Assembly (NCBI GenBank): GCA_033763975.1
Contig: JANRJM010000001.1
Span: 1-64,000, forward strand
From: Planctomycetota bacterium
Lineage (GTDB): Bacteria > Planctomycetota > Phycisphaerae > Phycisphaerales > UBA1924
Direction of reading: 5' to 3'
Length of the DNA: 64,000 bases
Below the pieces are notes generated by a model, which had not been told where the DNA came from, made no database searches, and saw only the letters and a program-made list of their open reading frames with translations. Made by a program: the position numbers and the translations under genes. Shown here piece by piece: positions 1 through 7,514 of this stretch. How positions within the stretch are numbered: the first letter of the stretch is position 1; every line of letters starts with the position of its first letter.

Positions 1-1
1 C

Positions 2-418
2 CGCCGCGGCGGCTCGCAGGGCACGACCAAGACCGGTGGCATCCGCCGCATCCCGATCCATCCCGAGTTGCTGCCCGTGCTGAAAGGGCTGCCACGCAAG
101 ACCGACCGCGTCTTCACCCGCTCGCCGTCGCAGTTTGATCCCGAAGGTATCGAACCGCTCAATGTCAGCAAGTGCCTCAACCGCCTCCGCGTGGCGGCCA
201 AGACGCTGAAGCTGGCCGAGAACCAGCGGTTCAAGCTGCACAGTTTTCGCCACTTCTTCTGCTCGCAGCTTGCCAAGGGCGGCGCGCCTGAGCGCTACGT
301 CCGCGGTCTGCTGGGCCACCGCGACAGCACGGTGACGGATCTGTACTTCTCGCTCTACGACGATGCCGCTCTCGACGCGGTGAAGCGGATCCAGATTCCG
401 CCGCACAAGAAATCTTGA
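2..418 (+). CDS. Tyrosine recombinase/integrase, C-terminal part (cut by window edge)
   Basis: This is the catalytic C-terminal part of a phage-type integrase. The frame is open from base 2, so the gene begins left of the window; the ATG at 68 is internal. The visible 138 residues hold the TKTGGIRRIPIHPEL hairpin with the catalytic lysine, the HSFRH box (H-x-x-R), GHRD with the second histidine, and a tyrosine in the TDLYFSLYDD segment as nucleophile. The catalytic set on this side of the protein is therefore complete and the gene could be functional. It would cut and rejoin DNA at the attachment site, probably the nearby tRNA-Ser. The small gene at 441 follows after 22 bases. Confidence 0.85.
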   Translation, partial: RRGGSQGTTKTGGIRRIPIHPELLPVLKGLPRKTDRVFTRSPSQFDPEGIEPLNVSKCLNRLRVAAKTLKLAENQRFKLHSFRHFFCSQLAKGGAPERYVRGLLGHRDSTVTDLYFSLYDDAALDAVKRIQIPPHKKS

Positions 419-440
419 AGATTAAAGAAGGAGTCCGCGC

Positions 441-662
441 ATGCACTCAGTACTTAAGACTAACGACCATGAGTCCGCCCAAGCCGCAGCAACCTCCGCC
501 CCTGTTGGGCGATGCCGCAAATCCAAGGGCCTCATGGCGGGCGCGATGACTGCGCGCCCGATGTCGGTCGAGGCGGAACGTCATTTTCAAGCGGCTCTGC
601 AGCGCATCGTTGCCGACATCGTTCAGAAGAATCTGCAGAGTCGCGGGGAGATTGAGAAATGA
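441..662 (+). CDS. Small hypothetical protein upstream of serine recombinase
   Basis: This 73-residue protein is not recognised. The ATG at 441 has a good AAGGAG ribosome binding site about 8 bases upstream. Its stop overlaps the start of the serine recombinase in an ATGA at 659-662, so the two are almost certainly co-translated. The C-terminal half looks helical (EAERHFQAALQRIVADIV) and the N-terminal half is disordered. An accessory factor of the recombinase is possible, but nothing in the sequence shows this. Confidence 0.6.
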   Translation: MHSVLKTNDHESAQAAATSAPVGRCRKSKGLMAGAMTARPMSVEAERHFQAALQRIVADIVQKNLQSRGEIEK

Positions 663-2584
663 GAGACCAAAGACTTCATGGGAAGAGGTACATCGCGCTC
701 GTGCGCTGCAGTACCAAGGGGCAGGCTGATACGAGCATCGATGACCAGCTGCGTCTGGTCCGCCGATTCGCTGCGGAGAACGGCATGGTCGAGGTCGATG
801 TGGTTCGCCTTGAGGGCGTTTCTGGATCGATCGCGGAGAATCTTGACCGCGTCATCGCCAGTCTAATTAAGAGAAAGACCGAGGCGAACGACTTCGACAT
901 CGTCGTCGTTCAAGACGCGAGCAGATTCAGCCGCGCCGGTGCGGGCCATAGCGCAAAGCTGCGATACGACTTGGAGCGCGTCGGGATTCAAGTCGTCTCA
1001 GCGCTGGGGCATGCGCCGATGGGAGATTTCGGCGAGGTCAAAGACGCGCTCGACGCCGTCGTCGCGAAGCAGCAGGCCAAGTCGATCGCTATGGGCGTCG
1101 CTCGCGGATCGCAGTCGGCCCTCGAATCGGGCCGCAAGGCCCATTGCTCGATCTCGCCATTTGCGATCGACAAGTTGTACGTCTCTGAAGACGGTCGGCC
1201 GCTGCATGTCGTTCGTACCAACTACGCGGACGGGACGCAGGTCCGACTGCATCCGACGACCGGCGAGGCCTTGGACCGCTACGGCCGCAATCAGGCCTCG
1301 GGCGCGCCTGCGCATTACCGCAAGCAGAAGCATGAGCGCGTTCGCCTCATCCCTGGCGAGCCCGCCGCGGTCGAGGTCGCTCGCTCTATCTACCGACGCT
1401 ACTTCAGCGACAAGGTCGGCTACTGGACGATCGCCAAGGACCTCAACGATCGAGGCGTTCCATCGCCGACGGGCAAGGGCTGGAGCCTCTCGACGGTCAA
1501 GGCCATCATCGACAACCCAACCTATTCGGGCCGCGGCATCGCCAACCGCTCGACCATGGCTCTGTACTACGCCCGCGCGGCGGACCAGCCCTCTGAGGCG
1601 CCCAAGGCCCGCCGAACCGCGAGCGGCCGTCCCGCGCAGACAATGCGCCCCTCATCGGAATGGATCGTCGTCGAGTATCCCGACTTGGCGGAGCTCTTGC
1701 CTGCGGACCTGCGACTGCTCGCTACTGAGCATCATCAACGCATCCTTGATGACCTCAAGAACGGGCGAGAGAGCACCGCGCGCGACAAGCATCATGGGTC
1801 CGACTTCCTCCTCAAGGGGATCTTGAAGACCGTCGACGGCCAGTCCATGACCGGACGCCGCAAGGGTCGCCATGGCGAGGCTCGCTACTACGCCGTCAGC
1901 AAGTCCTTGAGCAATCCGACCAGCGACAAGGTTGCTCGCCGCATGGTCCCGGCCGAGCCGCTGGAAGCGACCGCGCTCTACCTGGCGAAATGCCTCATCC
2001 TTTCGATGCCCGGGCTGCGAGACGAGATCGCGGCCGAGTACAAGGCCGCCGTCCGCCGCCGCGCCGGCGACGGTCAGGATCGAGAGGCGCTGGCTGCCGA
2101 GGTCCGTCGCCTCGACCGCCGCATCGCCGTCGCCCTCGACGAGTTCGATGGGGAGGATGAGTCGGCCGTCCGCGCCAAGCTCGCCGAACTGAAAGCCGCG
2201 CGCCGCGAGGCGGCGCAGCGTCTGAGAGCGATGGCGACGCCGGCCGCGCTGTCTGATTCCGACGTCGAGAAGTTCGTCGATGCCGTCATCGATGTCCAAG
2301 TCGAACAGGCGGAGGCGTTGCGAGAACTGCCCGCCGCGCATCTGCGCGAACTGCTGGCGACGTTCATCGAGAGCATGACCGTTGATCTGGCGACGATGAA
2401 GGTCGAGATGGTCGCCCGCATCCCCCTCTGGGCCAGCGGATCGGCCGCCAAGGCCTCGGAAGCGATGGGCCTCGACTGCACCTCGGTATACAAAGCCGTA
2501 GCCGAGGCCCATCCGCTGGCGAGCGCGGAACGCCGACTCTGGTTCGTCGTTCCGCCGCAGCGTCTGCGTCGGCGCGCGGCATGA
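659..2584 (+). CDS. Large serine recombinase (resolvase/integrase family)
   Basis: A 641-residue site-specific recombinase. The resolvase domain (residues 8-150) has ALVRCSTKGQ with the nucleophile Ser18, and VVQDASRFSR in place of the usual V-D-x-x-R-x-x-R pattern. The Recombinase domain (about 235-300) includes DLNDRGVPSPTGKGWS and DNPTYSGRG. The zinc-ribbon region (about 385-420, LLKGILKTVDGQSMTGRR) lacks the CxxC pairs normally seen. A coiled-coil-rich stretch follows at about 475-525, and the C-terminus looks like a small HTH (SEAMGLDCTSVYKA). Such enzymes integrate or excise elements through a 2-bp-staggered double-strand break. It ends back to back with the convergent XRE gene at 2585. 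Confidence 0.9.
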   Translation: MRDQRLHGKRYIALVRCSTKGQADTSIDDQLRLVRRFAAENGMVEVDVVRLEGVSGSIAENLDRVIASLIKRKTEANDFDIVVVQDASRFSRAGAGHSAKLRYDLERVGIQVVSALGHAPMGDFGEVKDALDAVVAKQQAKSIAMGVARGSQSALESGRKAHCSISPFAIDKLYVSEDGRPLHVVRTNYADGTQVRLHPTTGEALDRYGRNQASGAPAHYRKQKHERVRLIPGEPAAVEVARSIYRRYFSDKVGYWTIAKDLNDRGVPSPTGKGWSLSTVKAIIDNPTYSGRGIANRSTMALYYARAADQPSEAPKARRTASGRPAQTMRPSSEWIVVEYPDLAELLPADLRLLATEHHQRILDDLKNGRESTARDKHHGSDFLLKGILKTVDGQSMTGRRKGRHGEARYYAVSKSLSNPTSDKVARRMVPAEPLEATALYLAKCLILSMPGLRDEIAAEYKAAVRRRAGDGQDREALAAEVRRLDRRIAVALDEFDGEDESAVRAKLAELKAARREAAQRLRAMATPAALSDSDVEKFVDAVIDVQVEQAEALRELPAAHLRELLATFIESMTVDLATMKVEMVARIPLWASGSAAKASEAMGLDCTSVYKAVAEAHPLASAERRLWFVVPPQRLRRRAA

Positions 2585-3247
2585 TCAGAGGTACCTCCCT
2601 TCAAAGACTGCCCGAAACGCAGCCTCGACCGCCGATGGGTCGTAGGTTGCGCCGCTGGGCAGAATGACCTTCGAGCGCGGCGGGGACGGCCCGCCGCGTT
2701 TCACTTCAATAACGAGGACCTGGCCGGCGCCGCCGCCTCGGCGCTGCTGCACGAGCCACTGACCTGGCTCCTCCGGTGCCGAGTCGCCATCACGCACGAA
2801 CGCCACGATGTCGCCCCGCTTGTCCCGTGCGGCGGGCATCTCCAGCGCGATGGCCTCGGCCACGGCATCGAGGTTGAGCGTCACCATGCCCACCACCTCG
2901 CACTGGTTGGGGTCGGCGTCGAAGGAGAAGTCCTCTCGCCAGCGGTACACCAGCAGCGAGAGCGAGCGGCCCTTGGGGTTTGAAGCCAATGGGGTGCGGC
3001 CGCGGGACTCCGCGGCGAACTTGTCCATGAACTTCCCGAGCGGGTGCTGGGGGTGCTTTGCAAAGGCGTCCCACATGCGACGCTGGGAGTCTGAACCCAC
3101 TGCGACCGAGCCACCCTCCCACTGACTGATCAAACCCTGGCTCACGCCGACCGCCGCGGCGAAATCGGCCTGGTTCATGGCGAGGAGCTTTCGGTACGCC
3201 CGCACGGCGGCTCCAGTGATGGGCCTCGGCTGCTGTTTGCTCGACAT
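2585..3247 (-). CDS. XRE-family transcriptional regulator (phage-repressor-like)
   Basis: A 220-residue protein with an N-terminal Cro/C1-type HTH (about residues 15-65: LAMNQADFAAAVGVSQGLIS followed by QWEGG). The remainder is a probable sensor or dimerisation domain (MVTLNLDAVAEAIALEMPAA, DIVAFVRDGD, GQWLVQQR) that loosely resembles the S24/LexA-like part of phage repressors, but I cannot point to a Ser-Lys dyad with confidence. The start at 3247 is chosen because GGAGAG lies just upstream; an in-frame extension to 3295 would run through the palindrome at 3266-3293. It probably represses itself and the divergent genes from 3429 onward. Confidence 0.8.
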   Translation of the reverse strand: MSSKQQPRPITGAAVRAYRKLLAMNQADFAAAVGVSQGLISQWEGGSVAVGSDSQRRMWDAFAKHPQHPLGKFMDKFAAESRGRTPLASNPKGRSLSLLVYRWREDFSFDADPNQCEVVGMVTLNLDAVAEAIALEMPAARDKRGDIVAFVRDGDSAPEEPGQWLVQQRRGGGAGQVLVIEVKRGGPSPPRSKVILPSGATYDPSAVEAAFRAVFEGRYL

Positions 3248-3265
3248 CGGGTGCTCTCCGCTGTG

Positions 3266-3293
3266 GATCAGATTGCGTTTTTGCAAGCTGATC
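3266..3293. promoter_or_regulatory. Palindromic operator candidate for the XRE repressor
   Basis: The site consists of GATCAG, A, TTGC, a six-base centre, GCAA, G, CTGATC. Ten of eleven arm positions pair perfectly. It lies 19 bases upstream of the chosen XRE start and in the gap shared with the divergent gene at 3429, which is where an autoregulatory operator is expected. Direct binding is inferred. Confidence 0.45.
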
Positions 3294-3334
3294 ACTTTGT
3301 TTCAGAATCTCGCGCGGAATTCCGCGCCGCGCTC

Positions 3335-3364
3335 TTGACGGCCTTATCCGTCGAGGGGTAATTA
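3335..3364 (+). promoter_or_regulatory. Possible sigma70-type promoter of the 3429 gene
   Basis: TTGACG at 3335-3340 and TAATTA at 3359-3364 are 18 bases apart, 65 bases upstream of the ATG at 3429. The box quality is fair, but planctomycete promoter consensus is poorly known, so this is tentative. Confidence 0.3.
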
Positions 3365-3428
3365 GACGGCTAATACGGCTGCTTGTCAAGGCCTGTGGCC
3401 AAAGAACCCGTCAAACTGGGAGAATCGC

Positions 3429-4448
3429 ATGAAGATCGAAGACCGTCGTCGTCAGAACGTGGCCATCTCGGAACTCACCCAGGCCCTCACCCTCACCAAG
3501 CTCGCCTCCCGCAGCCTGATCGACCTCTACGAGCGTCATCCCAAGCACCGCGGCTCGCTCAAGCAATTCGTCGAGGTGTACAACCGCTGGTTCAGCGAGC
3601 AGTGGGACACGCTGGTGGCCGTGACCGACCCCAGCGAGCGTTGCACGTACAACATCTCCGTGGAGGTGAAGCCGACCTCGCAGGAGTTGGTCCGCACGGT
3701 CGTCAAGCTCGAAGAGCAGGTGCAGGAGGTGGTCATGCACATCCAGCAGCTGGTCCATGAGAATCCCGAGATGGTGCCGTGGGGCGCGAAGCTGGTGTCC
3801 GGGCTGTGGAACGCGGCGAACCACTGCCGCCAGAGCTACGGCCGCACGCAGATCACGCTCCGCCATCAGGCTCGCCTTGAAAAGCTCGGTAAGCCCGACC
3901 CGGTTGGTGTCGAAGTCGGCGAGCCGACGCGTCCGATAGAGCCGCCGCAGCGCGTGGACGCCGAGGTCGCTGCGTGGATGGCTGAGAACCCGGCGGATGC
4001 CATCCTGCCGCCCAGCGGTCCCGAGGACTTCGTCTTCAAGCACGGCGACGGCACGGTGACGCGTCTGCGCGACCTCGCGCCGGCGTACGAAGCGGGGCTC
4101 ATCGACCGCCCGTGGGCGCCGATCACCACCAACTGGGAACTCGATCTCATCCACGACCTGATCCTCGTGCGTGCCAGCGCCGACAACGTCTACCGCGTCT
4201 CGGACGTCCATCTCAACTGGTGGCTCAAGCCGCTCAAGGCGTTGGTCAAGACGCTTGATCCCGATGCGTTGCTTCTGACCGCCAAGGCGCAGCTCGCGAG
4301 CATGATGTCCGCGCAGCCCATGCTCGTGACCTCGCTTGGCAATGAGCGCGGCGGAGGCTGGATGCTGACCCACGCCGGCCGCGTCATCGTCGAGGAGAAG
4401 CTGCTGCCGCAGTGGCCGACGTTCAACGGCAACGGGGGTGGTCAGTGA
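3429..4448 (+). CDS. Hypothetical protein, first of a paralogous pair
   Basis: A 339-residue soluble protein I do not recognise. Residues 1-115 are helical (a long amphipathic stretch, TVVKLEEQVQEVVMHIQQLV). The C-terminal part (about 200-330) contains GLIDRPWAPITTNWELDLIH followed by DLILVRA. This region resembles the downstream protein at the same relative place (EMIDRSEW and GDWERDLMEDMVL), which suggests an old duplication. The ATG is preceded by GGGAGAA. Its stop overlaps the next start (GTGA at 4445-4448), so the pair is translationally coupled. It sits in the mobile element downstream of the repressor region. Confidence 0.7.
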   Translation: MKIEDRRRQNVAISELTQALTLTKLASRSLIDLYERHPKHRGSLKQFVEVYNRWFSEQWDTLVAVTDPSERCTYNISVEVKPTSQELVRTVVKLEEQVQEVVMHIQQLVHENPEMVPWGAKLVSGLWNAANHCRQSYGRTQITLRHQARLEKLGKPDPVGVEVGEPTRPIEPPQRVDAEVAAWMAENPADAILPPSGPEDFVFKHGDGTVTRLRDLAPAYEAGLIDRPWAPITTNWELDLIHDLILVRASADNVYRVSDVHLNWWLKPLKALVKTLDPDALLLTAKAQLASMMSAQPMLVTSLGNERGGGWMLTHAGRVIVEEKLLPQWPTFNGNGGGQ

Positions 4449-5251
4449 GCTTCGTCCAAGACGCAAAGATCCTGTTGACCGAGCCATCGCGTGTGAAGTG
4501 GGAGACGGCGTGCATGCTGCTCAACCTCGTCAAGCGCGACTCGCAGCACTCGCGCAAGGCGTACGACCAGGCCGTCGAACTGTCGGAGTATCTCCGTGCG
4601 TGGTACGAGCGCGGCTGTGAGGCGGTGGGCCGCAGCGTGATGCAGAAGCAGTACGGCCGCGTGGAACTGCCCTACGTGAAGCTCAAGTTGAAGCCTCCGA
4701 AGGAACGCCTGCGCCCCAGTATTCCGCCGACCCGCAAGCCGCTCCCGGCGAAGGACCACCCGTCGTACTTGGAGTTGATGCGTTGGCTCGACACGCACGA
4801 GAATCTCCGCGCCACGTTCGCCTACGCGCCCCGGTTCCGCATGAAGAATCCGATCGACCTGGCGTTCCACATCCCATACTGCGGCGGCGCCCTCCGCGGC
4901 ATCCCGCTGGCCGACATGTACCGCGGCGAGATGATCGATCGCTCGGAGTGGCAAACCGAGTCGGGCGACTGGGAGCGCGACCTGATGGAGGACATGGTGC
5001 TCTTCCAGATCTTCCACCGCCCCGGCATCCGCACCCGCACCATCCTGCGCTTGAACCGCCGCCTTGCTGGGTTCATGCGCGAGCGCACCGAGATGATCAT
5101 CGAGATCAACCTGTTCTCCCACCTCCTCGAACTCCGCAAGGCCGGGCGCATCGAGGAGATCCGCCCGGGGCGGTGGCACATCAACCCGTGGTGGTCAACG
5201 GCGGTGGCGAAGTTGAGCGAGGCGTGGGTGGAGAGATCGTTGAAGGCGTGA
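4445..5251 (+). CDS. Hypothetical protein, second of a paralogous pair
   Basis: A 268-residue protein of unknown function. The GTG start at 4445 is preferred over an in-frame GTG at 4412 because it gives a GTGA overlap with the upstream gene and a G-rich Shine-Dalgarno-like stretch just before it. The segment ADMYRGEMIDRSEWQTESGD plus WERDLMEDMVLFQI parallels the C-terminal region of the upstream protein. The end (EEIRPGRWHINPWW) may be a small beta structure. No catalytic motif is visible. Confidence 0.7.
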   Translation: MSFVQDAKILLTEPSRVKWETACMLLNLVKRDSQHSRKAYDQAVELSEYLRAWYERGCEAVGRSVMQKQYGRVELPYVKLKLKPPKERLRPSIPPTRKPLPAKDHPSYLELMRWLDTHENLRATFAYAPRFRMKNPIDLAFHIPYCGGALRGIPLADMYRGEMIDRSEWQTESGDWERDLMEDMVLFQIFHRPGIRTRTILRLNRRLAGFMRERTEMIIEINLFSHLLELRKAGRIEEIRPGRWHINPWWSTAVAKLSEAWVERSLKA

Positions 5252-5346
5252 AGGGTGCGCCGAAGTGCCTAGCCAAGCAGCCGTTAGGCAATTCCTCGGC
5301 GACGTCTCCGTCGAAGTACAATGGCATGATGAAGGTGGAGATCTGC

Positions 5347-5715
5347 ATGAACGAGCAACAAGCCAAAGCCCTTGCCGAAGTGTTCAGCGGGGAGGCGTGG
5401 GACAGCGGTGGCGGTATCTGGCTCGCCGCGTACTGGCGGGGCGACGGGAAGTACATGGTGTTCTCCGGCGATGCCCTATGCGAGTACGACAGCGAGGAAG
5501 ACTTCGACGAAGCCCGGGCCGCCAAGACCATCGTGCTCGCCAGCGGCGACGAGGAGTGCTGGGTTGTCGTCGACACCGAGGGAAACACGTTCTATCGCAA
5601 TGCCGACTTGAAGACTGGTTGGCGCTTTCGCGAAGACGCTGAGCATGAGGCGAAGGGGCTACAGAGCCGAACGGGAGAGCGGTATGTCGCCGTGGAATGG
5701 ACCGGCCACGGCTAG
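5347..5715 (+). CDS. Hypothetical acidic protein
   Basis: A 122-residue acidic protein without recognised family. The ATG at 5347 follows AGGTGGAG at a 6-base distance, which decides it over the in-frame ATGs at 5326 and 5329. The fold appears beta-rich (IWLAAYWRGDGKYMVFSGDA, ECWVVVDTEGNTFYR) and may be a small SMI1-like or immunity-like protein, but this is only a guess. The frame is open far upstream; that extension is antisense-type noise overlapping the 4445 gene. Confidence 0.55.
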   Translation: MNEQQAKALAEVFSGEAWDSGGGIWLAAYWRGDGKYMVFSGDALCEYDSEEDFDEARAAKTIVLASGDEECWVVVDTEGNTFYRNADLKTGWRFREDAEHEAKGLQSRTGERYVAVEWTGHG

Positions 5716-5982
5716 AGCTTGATTCCGCTGGACAGGGCACTTGCTCCGGGGGTTCCCGAGACCTCCCGGCCACTATCTCAGTTGTCCATCACCGAATTGG
5801 AGCAGATCGAACCACTCTGAATGAAATCGATAGACGGGTGCGCCGGGCGCAGGATCGGATTTGCAGACCGCAAGACGCCAGGAAGGAAAGCCGGTGCATT
5901 GTCCAATACACTGGGCCCAGAGAGGCTAAACTGCACCAGAATCGAGCTTTGGAGCAATCTGGATGAGCCGTGGCGAGACAAC

Positions 5983-6201
5983 ATGAGCGAACGATTACTC
6001 TCAGTTGACGAATTGGCCGTGTTTCTCGGTGTCAAGCGCGACACCGTCTACAAGTTGATCGACCGCAACAATCTGCCCGCGCTCAAGGTCGGCCGCCTCT
6101 GGAAGTTCCGCCAGCCCGAGATCGACGCGTGGCTGGACAAGCAATCGGGTCGTCCGCGCGCCGGTGCCGGCTCGCGTCACGCGAGCAGGAGAGGCGCATG
6201 A
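5983..6201 (+). CDS. Excisionase/MerR-type HTH protein, first gene of the defence-like operon
   Basis: A 72-residue DNA-binding protein of the excisionase family. It has the typical layout: LSVDELAVFLGVKRDTVYK (helix-turn-helix), LPALKVGRLWKFRQPEIDAW (wing and last helix), then a basic tail. The ATG at 5983 begins right at the domain; the frame is open upstream to 5821 but that part has no family similarity. Its stop overlaps the methyltransferase start (ATGA at 6198-6201), so it is the head of a tightly coupled operon. It probably controls the operon, as controller proteins do in restriction-modification loci. The 267 bases before it (5716-5982) hold no other gene I can support. Confidence 0.8.
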   Translation: MSERLLSVDELAVFLGVKRDTVYKLIDRNNLPALKVGRLWKFRQPEIDAWLDKQSGRPRAGAGSRHASRRGA

Positions 6202-7514
6202 ACACCGACCCGCCGGCACCGGCGAAGTCATCGCAGGCGGGAAACTTCGTAGACCTGTTCGCGGGCTGCGGCGGCCTTTCCCTCGGGCTCATGTCAGCCG
6301 GCTGGAACGGCCTCTTTGCAGTCGAGCGCGACGCGATCGCGTTCGAGACGCTCAAGCACAATCTGGTTGATGGGCAAGTTAACTGCCCGTTTCGCTACGC
6401 GTGGCCAGACTGGCTTGAGAAGACCCCGATCGAAATCAGCCACTTCATTAAGAAGCACCAAGATGAACTTGCCGCCATGAGGGGCACGGTTGACCTCCTC
6501 GCGGGTGGCCCGCCGTGTCAGGGCTTCTCGCTCGCGGGCCGCAGGAAGCGGAACGATCCTCGCAACGAGCTCTTCAAGCACTACATCACGCTGGTCAACG
6601 TGCTGCAACCGTCGTTCGTGCTTCTCGAAAACGTGAAGGGCATCTCCGTCGCGTTCAAGAATGGGGTGAAGAACAAGAAGCGACGCGGCCGACCGCCCCA
6701 GCCGTTCTCGGAGAAGATCAAGGCCCGGTTGGACAAGGCCGGGTACCGCGTCTTCACGAAGCTCGTGCATGGCACGGATGTCGGCGTGCCGCAGTTTCGC
6801 CCTCGTTACATCATGCTCGCCATCAAGAAGCCCCTGTTGAAGGACCTCACCGATTTTGATCCCTTCAAGGACTTCGAAACCCGCCGCAAGAAGTTCCTTC
6901 AGCACAAGGGGCTGCCCGCCGACAAACCGGTGACCGTCAAGCAGGCGATCTCCGATTTGGCGAGAGAGAAGAACAGGATCATCGAGTGCGTAGATTCCAA
7001 GGGGTTCAAGCAGATCGAGTACAAGCACCCGCTAAGTACTTACCAACGCCTACTGCACGGCACGCTCAACGGGACTGCTCCCAACAGCCTTCGCCTCGCG
7101 CGACACGGCGACGAGGTGACCACGCGCTTCAAGAACATCCTCTCCACATGCCGAAAGGGCGTGCAGTTGTCCGCGACCGACCGGAAGCGATTTGACCTCA
7201 AGAAGCAGTGCGTCGTTCCGCTGCACCCGGACAAGCCTTCTCACACGCTGACGACGTTGCCCGACGATTTTCTGCACTACTCGGAACCCCGCATCCTCAC
7301 AGTGCGCGAGTACGCTCGGCTCCAGTCTTTCCCAGACTGGTACGACTTCAAGGGGAAGTACACGACCGGCGGGGATCGGCGGTTGCGCGAGTGCCCTAGG
7401 TACACGCAAGCCGGTAATGCTGTGCCACCGTTCCTCGCGGAAGTTGTCGGTGAACTGATTGCCGATTTGAAGCGCAACCTCGGGTTGCCGGAGGCACCAT
7501 GCCAGCAAACCTGA
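6198..7514 (+). CDS. DNA (cytosine-5-)-methyltransferase
   Basis: A 438-residue C5-cytosine methyltransferase that transfers a methyl group from SAM to cytosine in a specific DNA site. Motif I is FVDLFAGCGGLSLGL (about 17-31), motif IV is GGPPCQGFSLAGR with catalytic Cys107, motif VI is LLENVKG with Glu144-Asn145-Val146, motif VIII is QFRPRYIML, and the last motif is QAGNAVPP. The target-recognition region lies between about 215 and 350. The start is taken at 6198 (ATGA overlap with the HTH gene) because the upstream in-frame extension to 6129 lies inside that gene. The end overlaps the NTPase gene by 16 bases. No separate standard restriction endonuclease is next to it; the downstream large genes may be the effector. 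Confidence 0.93.
   Translation: MNTDPPAPAKSSQAGNFVDLFAGCGGLSLGLMSAGWNGLFAVERDAIAFETLKHNLVDGQVNCPFRYAWPDWLEKTPIEISHFIKKHQDELAAMRGTVDLLAGGPPCQGFSLAGRRKRNDPRNELFKHYITLVNVLQPSFVLLENVKGISVAFKNGVKNKKRRGRPPQPFSEKIKARLDKAGYRVFTKLVHGTDVGVPQFRPRYIMLAIKKPLLKDLTDFDPFKDFETRRKKFLQHKGLPADKPVTVKQAISDLAREKNRIIECVDSKGFKQIEYKHPLSTYQRLLHGTLNGTAPNSLRLARHGDEVTTRFKNILSTCRKGVQLSATDRKRFDLKKQCVVPLHPDKPSHTLTTLPDDFLHYSEPRILTVREYARLQSFPDWYDFKGKYTTGGDRRLRECPRYTQAGNAVPPFLAEVVGELIADLKRNLGLPEAPCQQT

Noticed and set aside
5697-5966. 89-residue frame before the HTH gene
   Set aside because: No start-site support, a composition unlike a protein, and it overlaps the probable promoter region of the operon.
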